From: an uncultured Pseudacidovorax sp.
GTDB lineage: Bacteria; Pseudomonadota; Gammaproteobacteria; Burkholderiales; Burkholderiaceae_C
DNA length: 35,037 nt
Assembly (NCBI RefSeq): GCF_913773995.1
Contig: NZ_CAJYES010000181.1
Coordinates: 1 to 35,037, forward strand
Direction: 5' to 3'
Part shown: positions 24,163 through 32,348 of the stretch, piece by piece
Numbering within the stretch: position 1 is the stretch's first letter
How the letters are laid out: each line of letters starts with the position of its first letter
Translations under genes and position numbers: made by a program
Notes under the pieces: generated by a model
What the model was told of the DNA's origin: nothing
The model's input: the letters and a program-made list of their open reading frames with translations, nothing else
Database searches by the model: none

Positions 24163-24717
24163 ATGAAAATCGCTCAAGAAATCCGCGCCGGCAACGTCAT
24201 CATGCACGGCAAGGACCCGATGGTCGTCCTCAAGACCGAATACAGCCGCGGCGGCCGCAACAGCGCCACCGTGCGCATGAAGATGAAGAGCCTGATCGCC
24301 AACTTCAACACCGAAGTGGTCTTCAAGGCCGACGACAAGATCGACCAGATCGTCCTGGACAAGAAGGAGTGCACCTACTCCTACTTCGCCGACCCCATGT
24401 ACGTCTGCATGGACAGCGAATACAACCAGTACGAAGTCGAAGCCGAGAACATGGGCGACGCCCTCAACTACCTCGAAGACGGCATGCCGGTCGAAGTGGT
24501 GTTCTACGAAGGCAAGGCCATCTCGGTCGAACTGCCCACCAGCGTCGAGCGCGAGATCACCTGGACCGAGCCCGCCGTCAAGGGCGACACCTCCGGCAAG
24601 GTGCTCAAGCCTGCCAAGCTGTCGACCGGCTTCGAAGTGGCCGTGCCCCTGTTCGTGAACCAGGGCGACAAGATCGAAATCGACACCCGCACGGGCGAAT
24701 ACCGCAAGCGCGTCTGA
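24163..24717 (+). CDS. efp: Elongation factor P, EarP-type (Arg32)
   Basis: The product is 184 residues in the normal three-domain layout: a KOW-like domain I ([20 protein letters not shown]), central OB fold and C-terminal OB fold ([20 protein letters not shown], ending TGEYRKRV). The tip of the domain I loop reads SRGGRNSA with Arg at position 32, the residue rhamnosylated by EarP; lysine would be expected for the EpmA system. EF-P relieves ribosome stalling at consecutive prolines. That is pertinent here, because proteins in this window carry proline-rich linkers. A hairpin spans the stop codon and an intrinsic terminator follows. Confidence 0.97.
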   Translation: MKIAQEIRAGNVIMHGKDPMVVLKTEYSRGGRNSATVRMKMKSLIANFNTEVVFKADDKIDQIVLDKKECTYSYFADPMYVCMDSEYNQYEVEAENMGDALNYLEDGMPVEVVFYEGKAISVELPTSVEREITWTEPAVKGDTSGKVLKPAKLSTGFEVAVPLFVNQGDKIEIDTRTGEYRKRV

Positions 24718-24736
24718 GTCTGCCGAGGGCAGACTC
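24716..24736 (+). repeat. Perfect 9-bp hairpin overlapping the efp stop codon
   Basis: GAGTCTGCC (24716-24724) pairs perfectly with GGCAGACTC (24728-24736) around GAG. The 5' arm begins inside the TGA stop (24715-24717). No U-run follows. It may protect the 3' end of the messenger or work together with the terminator 22 bases further on. Confidence 0.6.
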
Positions 24737-24757
24737 CCGCAGCGCTCCTGCAGCACG

Positions 24758-24779
24758 AGGCCCCATCCGGGGCCTTTTT
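24758..24779 (+). terminator. Intrinsic terminator of efp
   Basis: AGGCCCC (24758-24764) pairs with GGGGCCT (24769-24775) around ATCC, with T at 24775-24779. It lies 41 bases past the efp stop and separates efp from the LOG-family gene. Confidence 0.9.
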
Positions 24780-24842
24780 CTTTGGCCGCTGGCCCGAGGA
24801 TTGCAGCGAGCAGAATCCCCTGGCCACTTTCCACAGCGCCGA

Positions 24843-25715
24843 ATGAGCCCCAAAGACAGCACGCACGACCTTCACGACAAGCGCCTGGCCGACGCCTGGG
24901 CCACCCTCCAGGCCCATTCCGACCGCGGACTGCCCCTGGACCCGGACCCCTCCCGCCTCGCCTTCGCCGACCCTGAATTCCTGCTGCGCCGCGAAACCCG
25001 CGGCCTGCGCATGCAGCTCGAGCTGATGAAGCCCGACATCGAGATGCGCGCCCACGGCATCGAGAACACGGTGGTCGTCTTCGGCAGCGCGCGCTTCCGC
25101 AGCGAAGAAGAGATGACCGCCCTGATCGCCCAGGCCGAAGCCGCCGGCGACGAGAAGGCCGCCGCGCGCTGGAAGCGCCTGGCCCGCGGCAGCCACTACT
25201 ACGAGCAGGCCCGCGCCTTCGGCAAGCTGGTCGCGCACTACAGCAACGACAAGGAGCCCGAAGACAAGCTCTTCGTCTGCACCGGTGGCGGCCCCGGCAT
25301 CATGCAGGCCGCCAACCGCGGTGCCTACGAGGGCGGCGGCCTGTCGGTCGGCCTGGCCATCGCGCTGCCGATGGAAGAGGCGGCCAACATCTACGTCACG
25401 CCCGCGCTGAGCTTCAAGTTCCACTACTTCGCCATCCGCAAGATGCACTTCATGATGCGGGCGAAGGCGCTGGTGGCCTTTCCGGGCGGCTTCGGCACGC
25501 TGGACGAGCTGTTCGAAGTGGTCACGCTGGTGCAGACCCGCAAGGCCAAGCCGGTACCGATCGTCCTGTTCGGTTCGGAGTACTGGAAGCGGCTGATCGA
25601 CTTCGAGTTCCTGGTGGACGAAGGCGTGATCTCGCCGGAGGACATCGACCTGTTCCGGTACGTCGACACGCCGGAAGACGCGTGGACCGAGATCAAGCGC
25701 TTCTACGAGTTGTGA
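24843..25715 (+). CDS. LOG-family protein (putative nucleoside 5'-monophosphate phosphoribohydrolase)
   Basis: The product is 290 residues from ATG 24843. The Rossmann core starts at about residue 76 (ENTVVVFGSARFRSEEE). It contains KLFVCTGGGPGIMQAANRGA and the family signature FPGGFGTLDELFE, whose Gly, Thr and Glu residues bind and cleave the N-glycosidic bond of nucleotides such as cytokinin ribotides or AMP. The N-terminal 75 residues and the long spacer (IAQAEAAGDEKAAARWKRLA) make it the longer type of LOG protein, above the roughly 190 residues of the short type. Its real substrate in bacteria is mostly unknown. It is transcribed separately from efp. Confidence 0.9.
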   Translation: MSPKDSTHDLHDKRLADAWATLQAHSDRGLPLDPDPSRLAFADPEFLLRRETRGLRMQLELMKPDIEMRAHGIENTVVVFGSARFRSEEEMTALIAQAEAAGDEKAAARWKRLARGSHYYEQARAFGKLVAHYSNDKEPEDKLFVCTGGGPGIMQAANRGAYEGGGLSVGLAIALPMEEAANIYVTPALSFKFHYFAIRKMHFMMRAKALVAFPGGFGTLDELFEVVTLVQTRKAKPVPIVLFGSEYWKRLIDFEFLVDEGVISPEDIDLFRYVDTPEDAWTEIKRFYEL

Positions 25716-26014
25716 AATAGGAGCGCTGCCGGCCGCACACCCACCAGGGCAAGGGCGCAGCGCTCGGGCGCAACGTCGAGGCAAAGGATGCCGGTATGCG
25801 TGCGGAGGTGCCATTCGCGGCGCCGTGCAGTGCCCCAGGCACATCGGTGGAGGGCGAGCACCCGTCTCGTGCAGCAAGCCGGTCAGCGCGAGCGTGCACC
25901 GGGAGCGCGCATGCCGGCGTCCTCGTCCGGGTTAGCGGCCGGACCACTCGTGCGGGCCAGAACATGCGCGCCGCACGCGTCGAGAAGGGCCAATGAAACG
26001 CCTGCGCGACGATC
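25716..26014. other. GC-rich gap with no visible gene
   Basis: About 300 bases between the LOG-family stop and the GntR stop (convergent). No hairpin with a U-run and no coding frame with recognisable character was found. Confidence 0.4.
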
Positions 26015-26737
26015 TCAACCCAGCAACGCCTCCGCCAGATCGATCTCCGGCTCCTCCTCCTGATGCAGGTTGAGCGACTTCTCGATGTGATGCAGGTGCT
26101 CGGCCATCAGCGCCAGGGCCTCGTCGCTGCGGCCAGCCTCGATGGCATCGATCAGCAGCGTGTGCTCGTCGTTGGGGCAGGCGGCGCCCGTGGGCGCCTC
26201 GAAGGTCAGGATGGCCAGGCAGGTCAGCGGCGTCAGCTCGCGCATCATCCGCGTCAGCAGGCTGCTGCCCGACAACTCGGCCAGCAGCACATGGAACTCG
26301 CCCGACAGCCGCACCGCCGAGCGCCGGTCGCCGTTGTCATGGGCCTGCTGCTCGCGCTTGACCAGCGCCCGAAGCTGCTTGACCGCCTGCGGCGCCTTGC
26401 CGGCGACGATGCGGTCCATCACCCGGCGCACGATGGCGGGCTCCAGCGTGCGGCGCACCTCCAGCACGTCGTGCGCCTCGTCCACGCTGGGCGTCGTGAC
26501 GAAGGCCCCGCGGTTGGGGATCAGCGTCACCAGCTGCTCCACAGCCAGGCGCTGCAGCACGCCCCGCACCTGCGTGCGGCTGACCGAGAACAGCTCGGCC
26601 ACCCGCTCCTCCGACAGCTTGGTGCCCGGCATGAGGCGGTGCTCCACGATGGCGTCGTAGATGCGCTGGTAGATGTCGGCCTTGGAGGCCGACTTGCCGG
26701 TGGCCTTCAGGGCTTGGCGGGGCGTGGGGATGGGCAT
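26015..26737 (-). CDS. GntR-family regulator, FCD type
   Basis: The product is 240 residues. The winged helix-turn-helix occupies residues about 20-85 (ADIYQRIYDAIVEHRLMPGT, then LSEERVAELFSVSRTQVRGV and LIPNRGAFVTTPS). The C-terminal FCD helical bundle spans about 95-225, with metal- or ligand-site histidines in GEFHVLLAELSG and in LMAEHLHHIEKSL. It is the last gene of the minus-strand set after the binding protein and the racemase-like enzyme, so it probably autoregulates and controls the divergent transport and catabolic genes. The effector would be the transported compound or a breakdown product (inference). Confidence 0.92.
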   Translation of the reverse strand: MPIPTPRQALKATGKSASKADIYQRIYDAIVEHRLMPGTKLSEERVAELFSVSRTQVRGVLQRLAVEQLVTLIPNRGAFVTTPSVDEAHDVLEVRRTLEPAIVRRVMDRIVAGKAPQAVKQLRALVKREQQAHDNGDRRSAVRLSGEFHVLLAELSGSSLLTRMMRELTPLTCLAILTFEAPTGAACPNDEHTLLIDAIEAGRSDEALALMAEHLHHIEKSLNLHQEEEPEIDLAEALLG

Positions 26738-26808
26738 GGCGTCGGATCGGGCGTTCGGCGAGTGTATGCAAGGGCGCGCACCGAGGCGCACACCGTCACA
26801 GGCGCACT

Positions 26809-27579
26809 TCACAGCGCGAACAGGCTGCCCCAGCCCGTCACGCGGCGCGTGTCCACACCGGCGATGCGCAGCGACTTCCACACGGCCGTGGCCACGGTGT
26901 CGTAGACCGGCACGCCCAGCGCCGCCTCCAGCTGCGGCACCAGGTGGGCGGCGCGGAGGTTGGTGCAGAAGGTCGTCAGGCACTGCACGTCGCCGCTGAC
27001 GAGGGCGGCGCGGGCCATGGCCTCGATCTGGTCCGGCGTGACCTCGGAGAAGGCAAAGTTGACCGACAGCCCCAGGTGCTGCTCGGCCACGCAGTCGAAG
27101 CCGCTCGCGCCGTAGTTGGCCACGATGCGCTGCTGCACCTCGGCCAGGTAGGGCGAGAGCAGACCGAAGCGCGTGCGCCCGGCCAAACGCATGGCCTCGT
27201 TGAGCGCCAGCACCGAGGTGCAGGCGGGAATGCCGGTTTCGGCCGTGATGCGCGCACACAGCGCCTCGTCGCGCTCGAAGCCCAGCCAGCCCGAGGACGT
27301 GCCGTTCCAGGCGATCACGTCCACCCGCGCATCGGCCAGCAGGCGCGCGGCCTCCAGGATCGGCGCCTCGTCGAACTGGCCCAGGGCCTGGTCGGAGAGC
27401 GAGATCTCGGTGACCCGGAAGCGCGCGAAATGCGCCGACACCTCGGGCAGGCCGGCCACCATGGCCGAGGTGATCGGTTCCAGTGCCGTGTTGGACGAGG
27501 GCGTGAGCATGCCCAGCAGCACGCGCCGGGGCGCGGCCTCGGGCGCTTGCGGGGTCGACGACGAAGCGATGTCGCTCAC
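26809..27579 (-). CDS. Asp/Glu racemase superfamily enzyme, arylmalonate decarboxylase/maleate isomerase-like
   Basis: The product is 256 residues. The opening RRVLLGMLTPSSNTALEPIT is characteristic of the maleate isomerase/arylmalonate decarboxylase branch. In that fold two sites face the substrate. The first is NGTSSGW (residues 92-98), with Gly93-Thr94-Ser95 where racemases and maleate isomerase have a cysteine. The second is TTFCTNL with Cys205. A Gly-Thr-Ser plus a single cysteine is, as I recall, the pattern of arylmalonate decarboxylase. Cys120 (PACTSVLAL) lies elsewhere. Decarboxylation or a one-base reaction is therefore more likely than racemisation (inference). It follows the binding-protein gene by 5 bases and precedes the GntR gene by 71. 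Confidence 0.85.
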   Translation of the reverse strand: MSDIASSSTPQAPEAAPRRVLLGMLTPSSNTALEPITSAMVAGLPEVSAHFARFRVTEISLSDQALGQFDEAPILEAARLLADARVDVIAWNGTSSGWLGFERDEALCARITAETGIPACTSVLALNEAMRLAGRTRFGLLSPYLAEVQQRIVANYGASGFDCVAEQHLGLSVNFAFSEVTPDQIEAMARAALVSGDVQCLTTFCTNLRAAHLVPQLEAALGVPVYDTVATAVWKSLRIAGVDTRRVTGWGSLFAL

Positions 27580-27584
27580 CGCGC

Positions 27585-28640
27585 TCAGACCTTGATCTCG
27601 CGGTTGAAGCGGTCGATGTACTCGCCGCGGCGCGGGTTGAGCTTGGCCCAGTCGACGCCGTTCATCTGCTCGATCTCGGCCATGTTCTTGGCGTAAGCCT
27701 GCAGGCCGGGGCTGAACTGGGCCTTGGTGCTGACCGGCGCCACGAAGTAGGGCTCGGCGGCCATCTTGGTCTGCACCTCGGGGCTGAGGGCGGCATTGAT
27801 GTAGGCGGCGGCCAGGTCGGGGTTCTTGGTGTTCTTGACGATGTGCATCACGCTCTTGATGTGGATCCAGCCCGTGTCCGGCTTGGCCAGCGCCACCGGC
27901 ACGCCCTTGGCCTGCAGGTCGCCCACGTTGTTGTTGTAGTGCACCGAGATGTCGATCTGGCCCTGCTGGAACAGCGTGGCCAGCGATCCTGGGTTGCTGG
28001 CCACGGCGCTCACGTTGGGCAGCAGCTTCTTCACGAACTGGAAGGCGGGCTCCATGTTCTCCTCGCTGCCGCCATTCAGGCGCGCCATCTCGACCATCCA
28101 GGCCGACATCAGCGTCGAGCCCATGCCGGCCAGGCCGACGCGGCCCTTGAACTCGGGCTTGAGCAGGTCGTTCCAGGACTTCGGGGGCGTCTTGATCTTC
28201 TCGGTGTTGTAGGCGATGCCGATGATCTGGCCCGACACGAACACACCCAGGCCGCGCGGGTCGACCAGCTTGGCCGGCACGTCCTTGAGGTAGGGCATCT
28301 TGTCGGCGGGAATCTTCTCGAAGATGTCCTGCGAGAGCGCGGCGAGGTAGGGGCCCTCGTCCAGGATGATGACGTCGTAGGGCGGGTTGGCCTTGGAGGC
28401 GGCGACCTTCGACACCGTGTCCACCGCCAGCGAGGGCACCAGGCTGACCGAGGCGCCCGTGGCCTTGGTGAAAGCCGGCAGCAGGATGCTGCGGTGCGCC
28501 GACTCCCAGGCGCCCGGATAGGTGGTGGCCGAGATCGACTTGCCCTGTGCCAGGGCCAGGCCGGCATGCCCGGCGAGTTGGACGGCGCCGGCGCCGGCGG
28601 CACCCTGCAGAAGACGGCGCCGGGACAGAAGCAGGCTCAT
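27585..28640 (-). CDS. ABC-importer substrate-binding protein, PotD/spermidine-putrescine-like class
   Basis: The product is 351 residues from ATG 28638-28640, with AAAGGA upstream. The N-terminus SRRRLLQGAAGAGAVQLAG has a twin-arginine look and ends at LALAQG, so export may use the Tat route. The mature protein has the type II binding-protein pattern (SATTYPGAWESAHRSILLPA, YDVIILDEG, GLGVFVSGQIIGIAYN, NDLLKPEFKGRVGLAG, PEVQTKMAAEPYFVAP). It is divergent from the ATPase-permease-permease genes at 28921-31743, which complete the importer. The ligand is not polyamine by necessity; the surrounding deaminase, amidohydrolase and allantoinase-like genes suggest a cyclic nitrogen compound (inference). 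Confidence 0.92.
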   Translation of the reverse strand: MSLLLSRRRLLQGAAGAGAVQLAGHAGLALAQGKSISATTYPGAWESAHRSILLPAFTKATGASVSLVPSLAVDTVSKVAASKANPPYDVIILDEGPYLAALSQDIFEKIPADKMPYLKDVPAKLVDPRGLGVFVSGQIIGIAYNTEKIKTPPKSWNDLLKPEFKGRVGLAGMGSTLMSAWMVEMARLNGGSEENMEPAFQFVKKLLPNVSAVASNPGSLATLFQQGQIDISVHYNNNVGDLQAKGVPVALAKPDTGWIHIKSVMHIVKNTKNPDLAAAYINAALSPEVQTKMAAEPYFVAPVSTKAQFSPGLQAYAKNMAEIEQMNGVDWAKLNPRRGEYIDRFNREIKV

Positions 28641-28920
28641 GGATCTTTTCCTTTCAGTCGGAGCCGGCCACCTCGGCCGGATACGGCTGGCCTGCGCAAG
28701 CTCCGTGCCATGGCGGCTCACTTCCCAAGTCCGGCGTATCCAATGTCCGCGGCCCCATTTCGGGCGGCGATCTGCGCCAACTTGGTCAGCGGCGCACCAA
28801 TCCGTGCACAGTCAATCTTGATTTTGTATCCAATCCATCGGTGTTTTGTGCTTCGGCCATTGGCATGGATCTTGAACAAGACGGCTGCGGCCCGTCGCCG
28901 CCACACAAGGACTTTCGCGC
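28641..28920. promoter_or_regulatory. Divergent control region of the ABC importer with repeated motifs
   Basis: This 280-base gap separates the leftward binding-protein gene from the rightward ATPase gene and must contain both promoters. GTATCCAAT occurs twice in direct orientation (28736-28744 and 28826-28834, 90 bases apart). The second copy is part of TTGTATCCAA, close to a TTG-N4-CAA palindrome. An inverted repeat TTGGT (28782-28786) / ACCAA (28796-28800) lies between them. These are candidate operators for the GntR regulator encoded at 26015-26737. No binding evidence exists beyond position and symmetry. Confidence 0.4.
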
Positions 28921-30012
<1,092 letters not shown>

Positions 30013-30017
30013 GCACC

Positions 30018-30875
30018 ATGGCTGCCGCTGCCAATCCCCGCCTCACGCCGCCGCTGGCCCTGGGCCTGCCGCTGGGCCTGTTCTTCGCCGTCTTCGTGCT
30101 GGCGCCCATGCTGCTGCTGGCCTGGGTGAGCCTGCACAACGACACGGCCATGACGCAGTTCGGCGTCGGCCAGTACATCAAGTTCCTCGGCGACGGCTTC
30201 AACCTGGGCATCCTGGGCAGCACGCTCTGGCTGGGGCTCAAGGTCACGCTGCTCGCGGCGGTGGTGGGCTTTCCGCTCGCCTACCTCTACACCCAGGCGC
30301 CGCCGCGCTGGCAGGGCGTGTTGCTGCTGCTGGTGCTGCTGCCGCTGCTCACCAGCTCGGTGGTGCGCACCTTCGCCTGGGTGGTGATCCTGGGGCGCCA
30401 GGGCATCGTCAACACGGTGCTGCTCGACCTGGGGCTCATCGCCGATCCGCTGAAGCTGCTCTACACGCCTGGCGCCGTGACGGTGGCGCTGGCGCAGATC
30501 GAGCTGCCGCTGATGGTGCTGCCGCTGATCACCGCGCTGGCCAACATCGACGGCAACCTGCGCCAGGCCTCGCTGGCACTGGGTGCGGGCCACTGGCGCA
30601 CCTTCTGGCAGGTGACGCTGCCGCTGGCCATGCCGGGCCTGCTGGCGGGCAGCCTGCTGGTCTTTGCCAGCAGCGTCAGCGCCTTCGTCACGCAGACGCT
30701 GGTGGGCGGCGGGCAGCAGATGTTCATGCCCTTCTACATGTACCAGCAGGCCATCCAGGCCAACAACTATCCCTTCGCCGCCGCCGTCGCCATGCTGCTG
30801 CTGGTGTGCGTGCTGGGGGTGGTGGCCGTCATCAACGCGCTGGGCCGGCGCAGCAAGGGGTTTGTCCATGGCTGA
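30018..30875 (+). CDS. ABC-importer permease 1 (PotB-like)
   Basis: The product is 285 residues with six predicted membrane helices, beginning with LGLPLGLFFAVFVLAPMLLL and VTLLAAVVGFPLAYLYTQ. The cytoplasmic EAA-like coupling loop is ASLALGAGHWRTFWQVTLPL, followed by AMPG, and contacts the ATPase. ATG 30018 is chosen because GGGTGA lies 5 bases upstream. GTG 30009 (overlapping the ATPase stop) is an alternative start. The next permease gene begins 8 bases before this one ends, so the three transporter genes are tightly coupled. Confidence 0.94.
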   Translation: MAAAANPRLTPPLALGLPLGLFFAVFVLAPMLLLAWVSLHNDTAMTQFGVGQYIKFLGDGFNLGILGSTLWLGLKVTLLAAVVGFPLAYLYTQAPPRWQGVLLLLVLLPLLTSSVVRTFAWVVILGRQGIVNTVLLDLGLIADPLKLLYTPGAVTVALAQIELPLMVLPLITALANIDGNLRQASLALGAGHWRTFWQVTLPLAMPGLLAGSLLVFASSVSAFVTQTLVGGGQQMFMPFYMYQQAIQANNYPFAAAVAMLLLVCVLGVVAVINALGRRSKGFVHG

Positions 30876-31743
30876 GGCCTTCGTTTCGGGCACACCGGTG
30901 TCTGCCGCTGCATCGGCGCCCGCGGCCCGCGCCAACCTGCGTGGGCGCGCCGAGCGTCTGTCCTTCACGCTGGTGTTCGGACTGCTGGGCCTGATGGCGG
31001 CGGTGCTGCTGCTGGCGCCGACGGTGATCGTGGTCATCACCTCCTTCACCAGCGGCTATTCGCTCAAGTTCCCGCCGCCGGGCTATTCCACGCGCTGGTA
31101 CGAGGCGCTGTGGGACCAGTCGCCCGAGCTGATCGAGGCCTTCGTGCTGTCGCTGGAGCTGGCGGCCACGGCGACGGCCATCTCCATCGTGCTGGCGGTG
31201 GCAGCGGCGCTGGCGCTCGCCCGCCGGCGCGAGGCCTGGGCGCGCGCGGCCGAGGCGCTGTTCCTGTCGCCGCTGATGCTGCCGGCGCTGGCCATCGGTC
31301 TGTCGCTGCTGATGCTGTTCAACCTGGCGGGCACGGGGCTGTCGTTCACGACGCTGGTGCTCGGCCACGTGGCCATCACCGCGCCCTACATCCTGCGCAC
31401 CACCACAGCCAGCCTGGCACAACTGGACGGCGCGCTGCTGGAGAGCGCGCATTCGCTCGGTGCCTCGGGCGTGTTCGCCTTCCGCACCGTGACGCTGCCG
31501 CTGATCGCGCCCGGCGTGGCGGCGGGCGCCTTCATCGGCTTCATGTATTCCTTCGACAACGTGGCGGTCTCGCTCTTCCTGTCGGATGCGCGCAGCGAGG
31601 TGCTGCCGATCCGCATGTGGCACATCATCGAGTCGAGCCTGGATGTGCGCGCCGCGGCGGTGTCGGGCGTGCTGATCGCCGCGACCATCGTGCTGATGGT
31701 GGTGATGGAGCGCGTGGCCGGCATCTCGCGGCACATGCGATGA
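30868..31743 (+). CDS. ABC-importer permease 2 (PotC-like)
   Basis: The product is 291 residues. After a polar N-terminus of about 30 residues it has a first helix LVFGLLGLMAAVLLLAPTVI, a periplasmic segment (YSLKFPPPGYSTRWYEALW) typical of PotC/YdcV proteins, further helices (ATAISIVLAVAAALALA, LSPLMLPALAIGLSLLMLF) and the coupling loop SAHSLGASGVFAFRTVTLPL followed by IAPG. It overlaps the upstream permease by 8 bases. The next gene on the right is convergent, so the transporter transcript probably ends in the 59-base gap, although no clear terminator is visible there. Confidence 0.94.
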   Translation: MAEAFVSGTPVSAAASAPAARANLRGRAERLSFTLVFGLLGLMAAVLLLAPTVIVVITSFTSGYSLKFPPPGYSTRWYEALWDQSPELIEAFVLSLELAATATAISIVLAVAAALALARRREAWARAAEALFLSPLMLPALAIGLSLLMLFNLAGTGLSFTTLVLGHVAITAPYILRTTTASLAQLDGALLESAHSLGASGVFAFRTVTLPLIAPGVAAGAFIGFMYSFDNVAVSLFLSDARSEVLPIRMWHIIESSLDVRAAAVSGVLIAATIVLMVVMERVAGISRHMR

Positions 31744-31802
31744 GCGGCACTCACGCGCGAATCAGGGCCACCCTCCCATCGGCGCGCGGTGCGCGGCATC
31801 GA

Positions 31803-32309
31803 TCAGGGTGCCGGTGCCACCCGGTCACCGCCCCAGCGCAGGCGCAGGGCGAGGTAGTCGTCTTCCAGCACGCCGTCGCGCAGTTCCAGCGGGTAGTCGG
31901 TGAGATGGCAGAAGCGCTCGATGCTGTAGTCGCCCAGGTCCACGCGCCGCAGCCGTGCATGGCGCAAGGCCAGCACCAGTGTCTGCACGCCGGCGATGCG
32001 CAGCGCGCCCGCGCACATGGGGCACGGCTCCATCGTGCAGTAGAGCGTGGCGCCCTGCGCCGCCTGCGGGCCGTGCGCGCGGAAGGCCGACTGCAGCGCG
32101 TCGGTCTCGGCATGCGCCGTGGGGTCGCCGCGCGTGTTCTGGCGGTTCTGCCCATAGGCCAGCACGCGCCCCTGCTTGATCAGCACGGCACCGGTCGGCC
32201 AGTCGCCCCGGACATGGGCGTCCAGCGCCTCCGCCAGGGCGGCGCGCATCCAGTGGACATCGGCTGCTTCCTGGGTCATTGGCGAACTCGGCATGGTGAC
32301 TGCAGGCAT
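31803..32309 (-). CDS. CDA-fold nucleoside/nucleobase deaminase
   Basis: The product is about 168 residues. ATG 32307-32309 has GGGGAG 8 bases upstream; ATG 32315 is two codons earlier. The zinc site is complete: TAHAETDAL with His66 and proton-shuttle Glu68, and EPCPMCAGAL with Cys96 and Cys99. TGAVLIKQGRVLAYGQNRQN is the usual strand pair before it. This matches the guanine deaminase/tRNA-adenosine deaminase/cytosine deaminase group. The C-terminal region (DLGDYSIERFCHLTDYPLEL) resembles neither TadA nor GuaD closely enough to name it. It lies on the minus strand between the importer and the amidohydrolase and starts only 39 bases from the divergent amidohydrolase start. Confidence 0.88.
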   Translation of the reverse strand: MPAVTMPSSPMTQEAADVHWMRAALAEALDAHVRGDWPTGAVLIKQGRVLAYGQNRQNTRGDPTAHAETDALQSAFRAHGPQAAQGATLYCTMEPCPMCAGALRIAGVQTLVLALRHARLRRVDLGDYSIERFCHLTDYPLELRDGVLEDDYLALRLRWGGDRVAPAP

Positions 32310-32348
32310 TTTCATTACTCCCCTTTCCCTTGATGGAGACATGCACGC

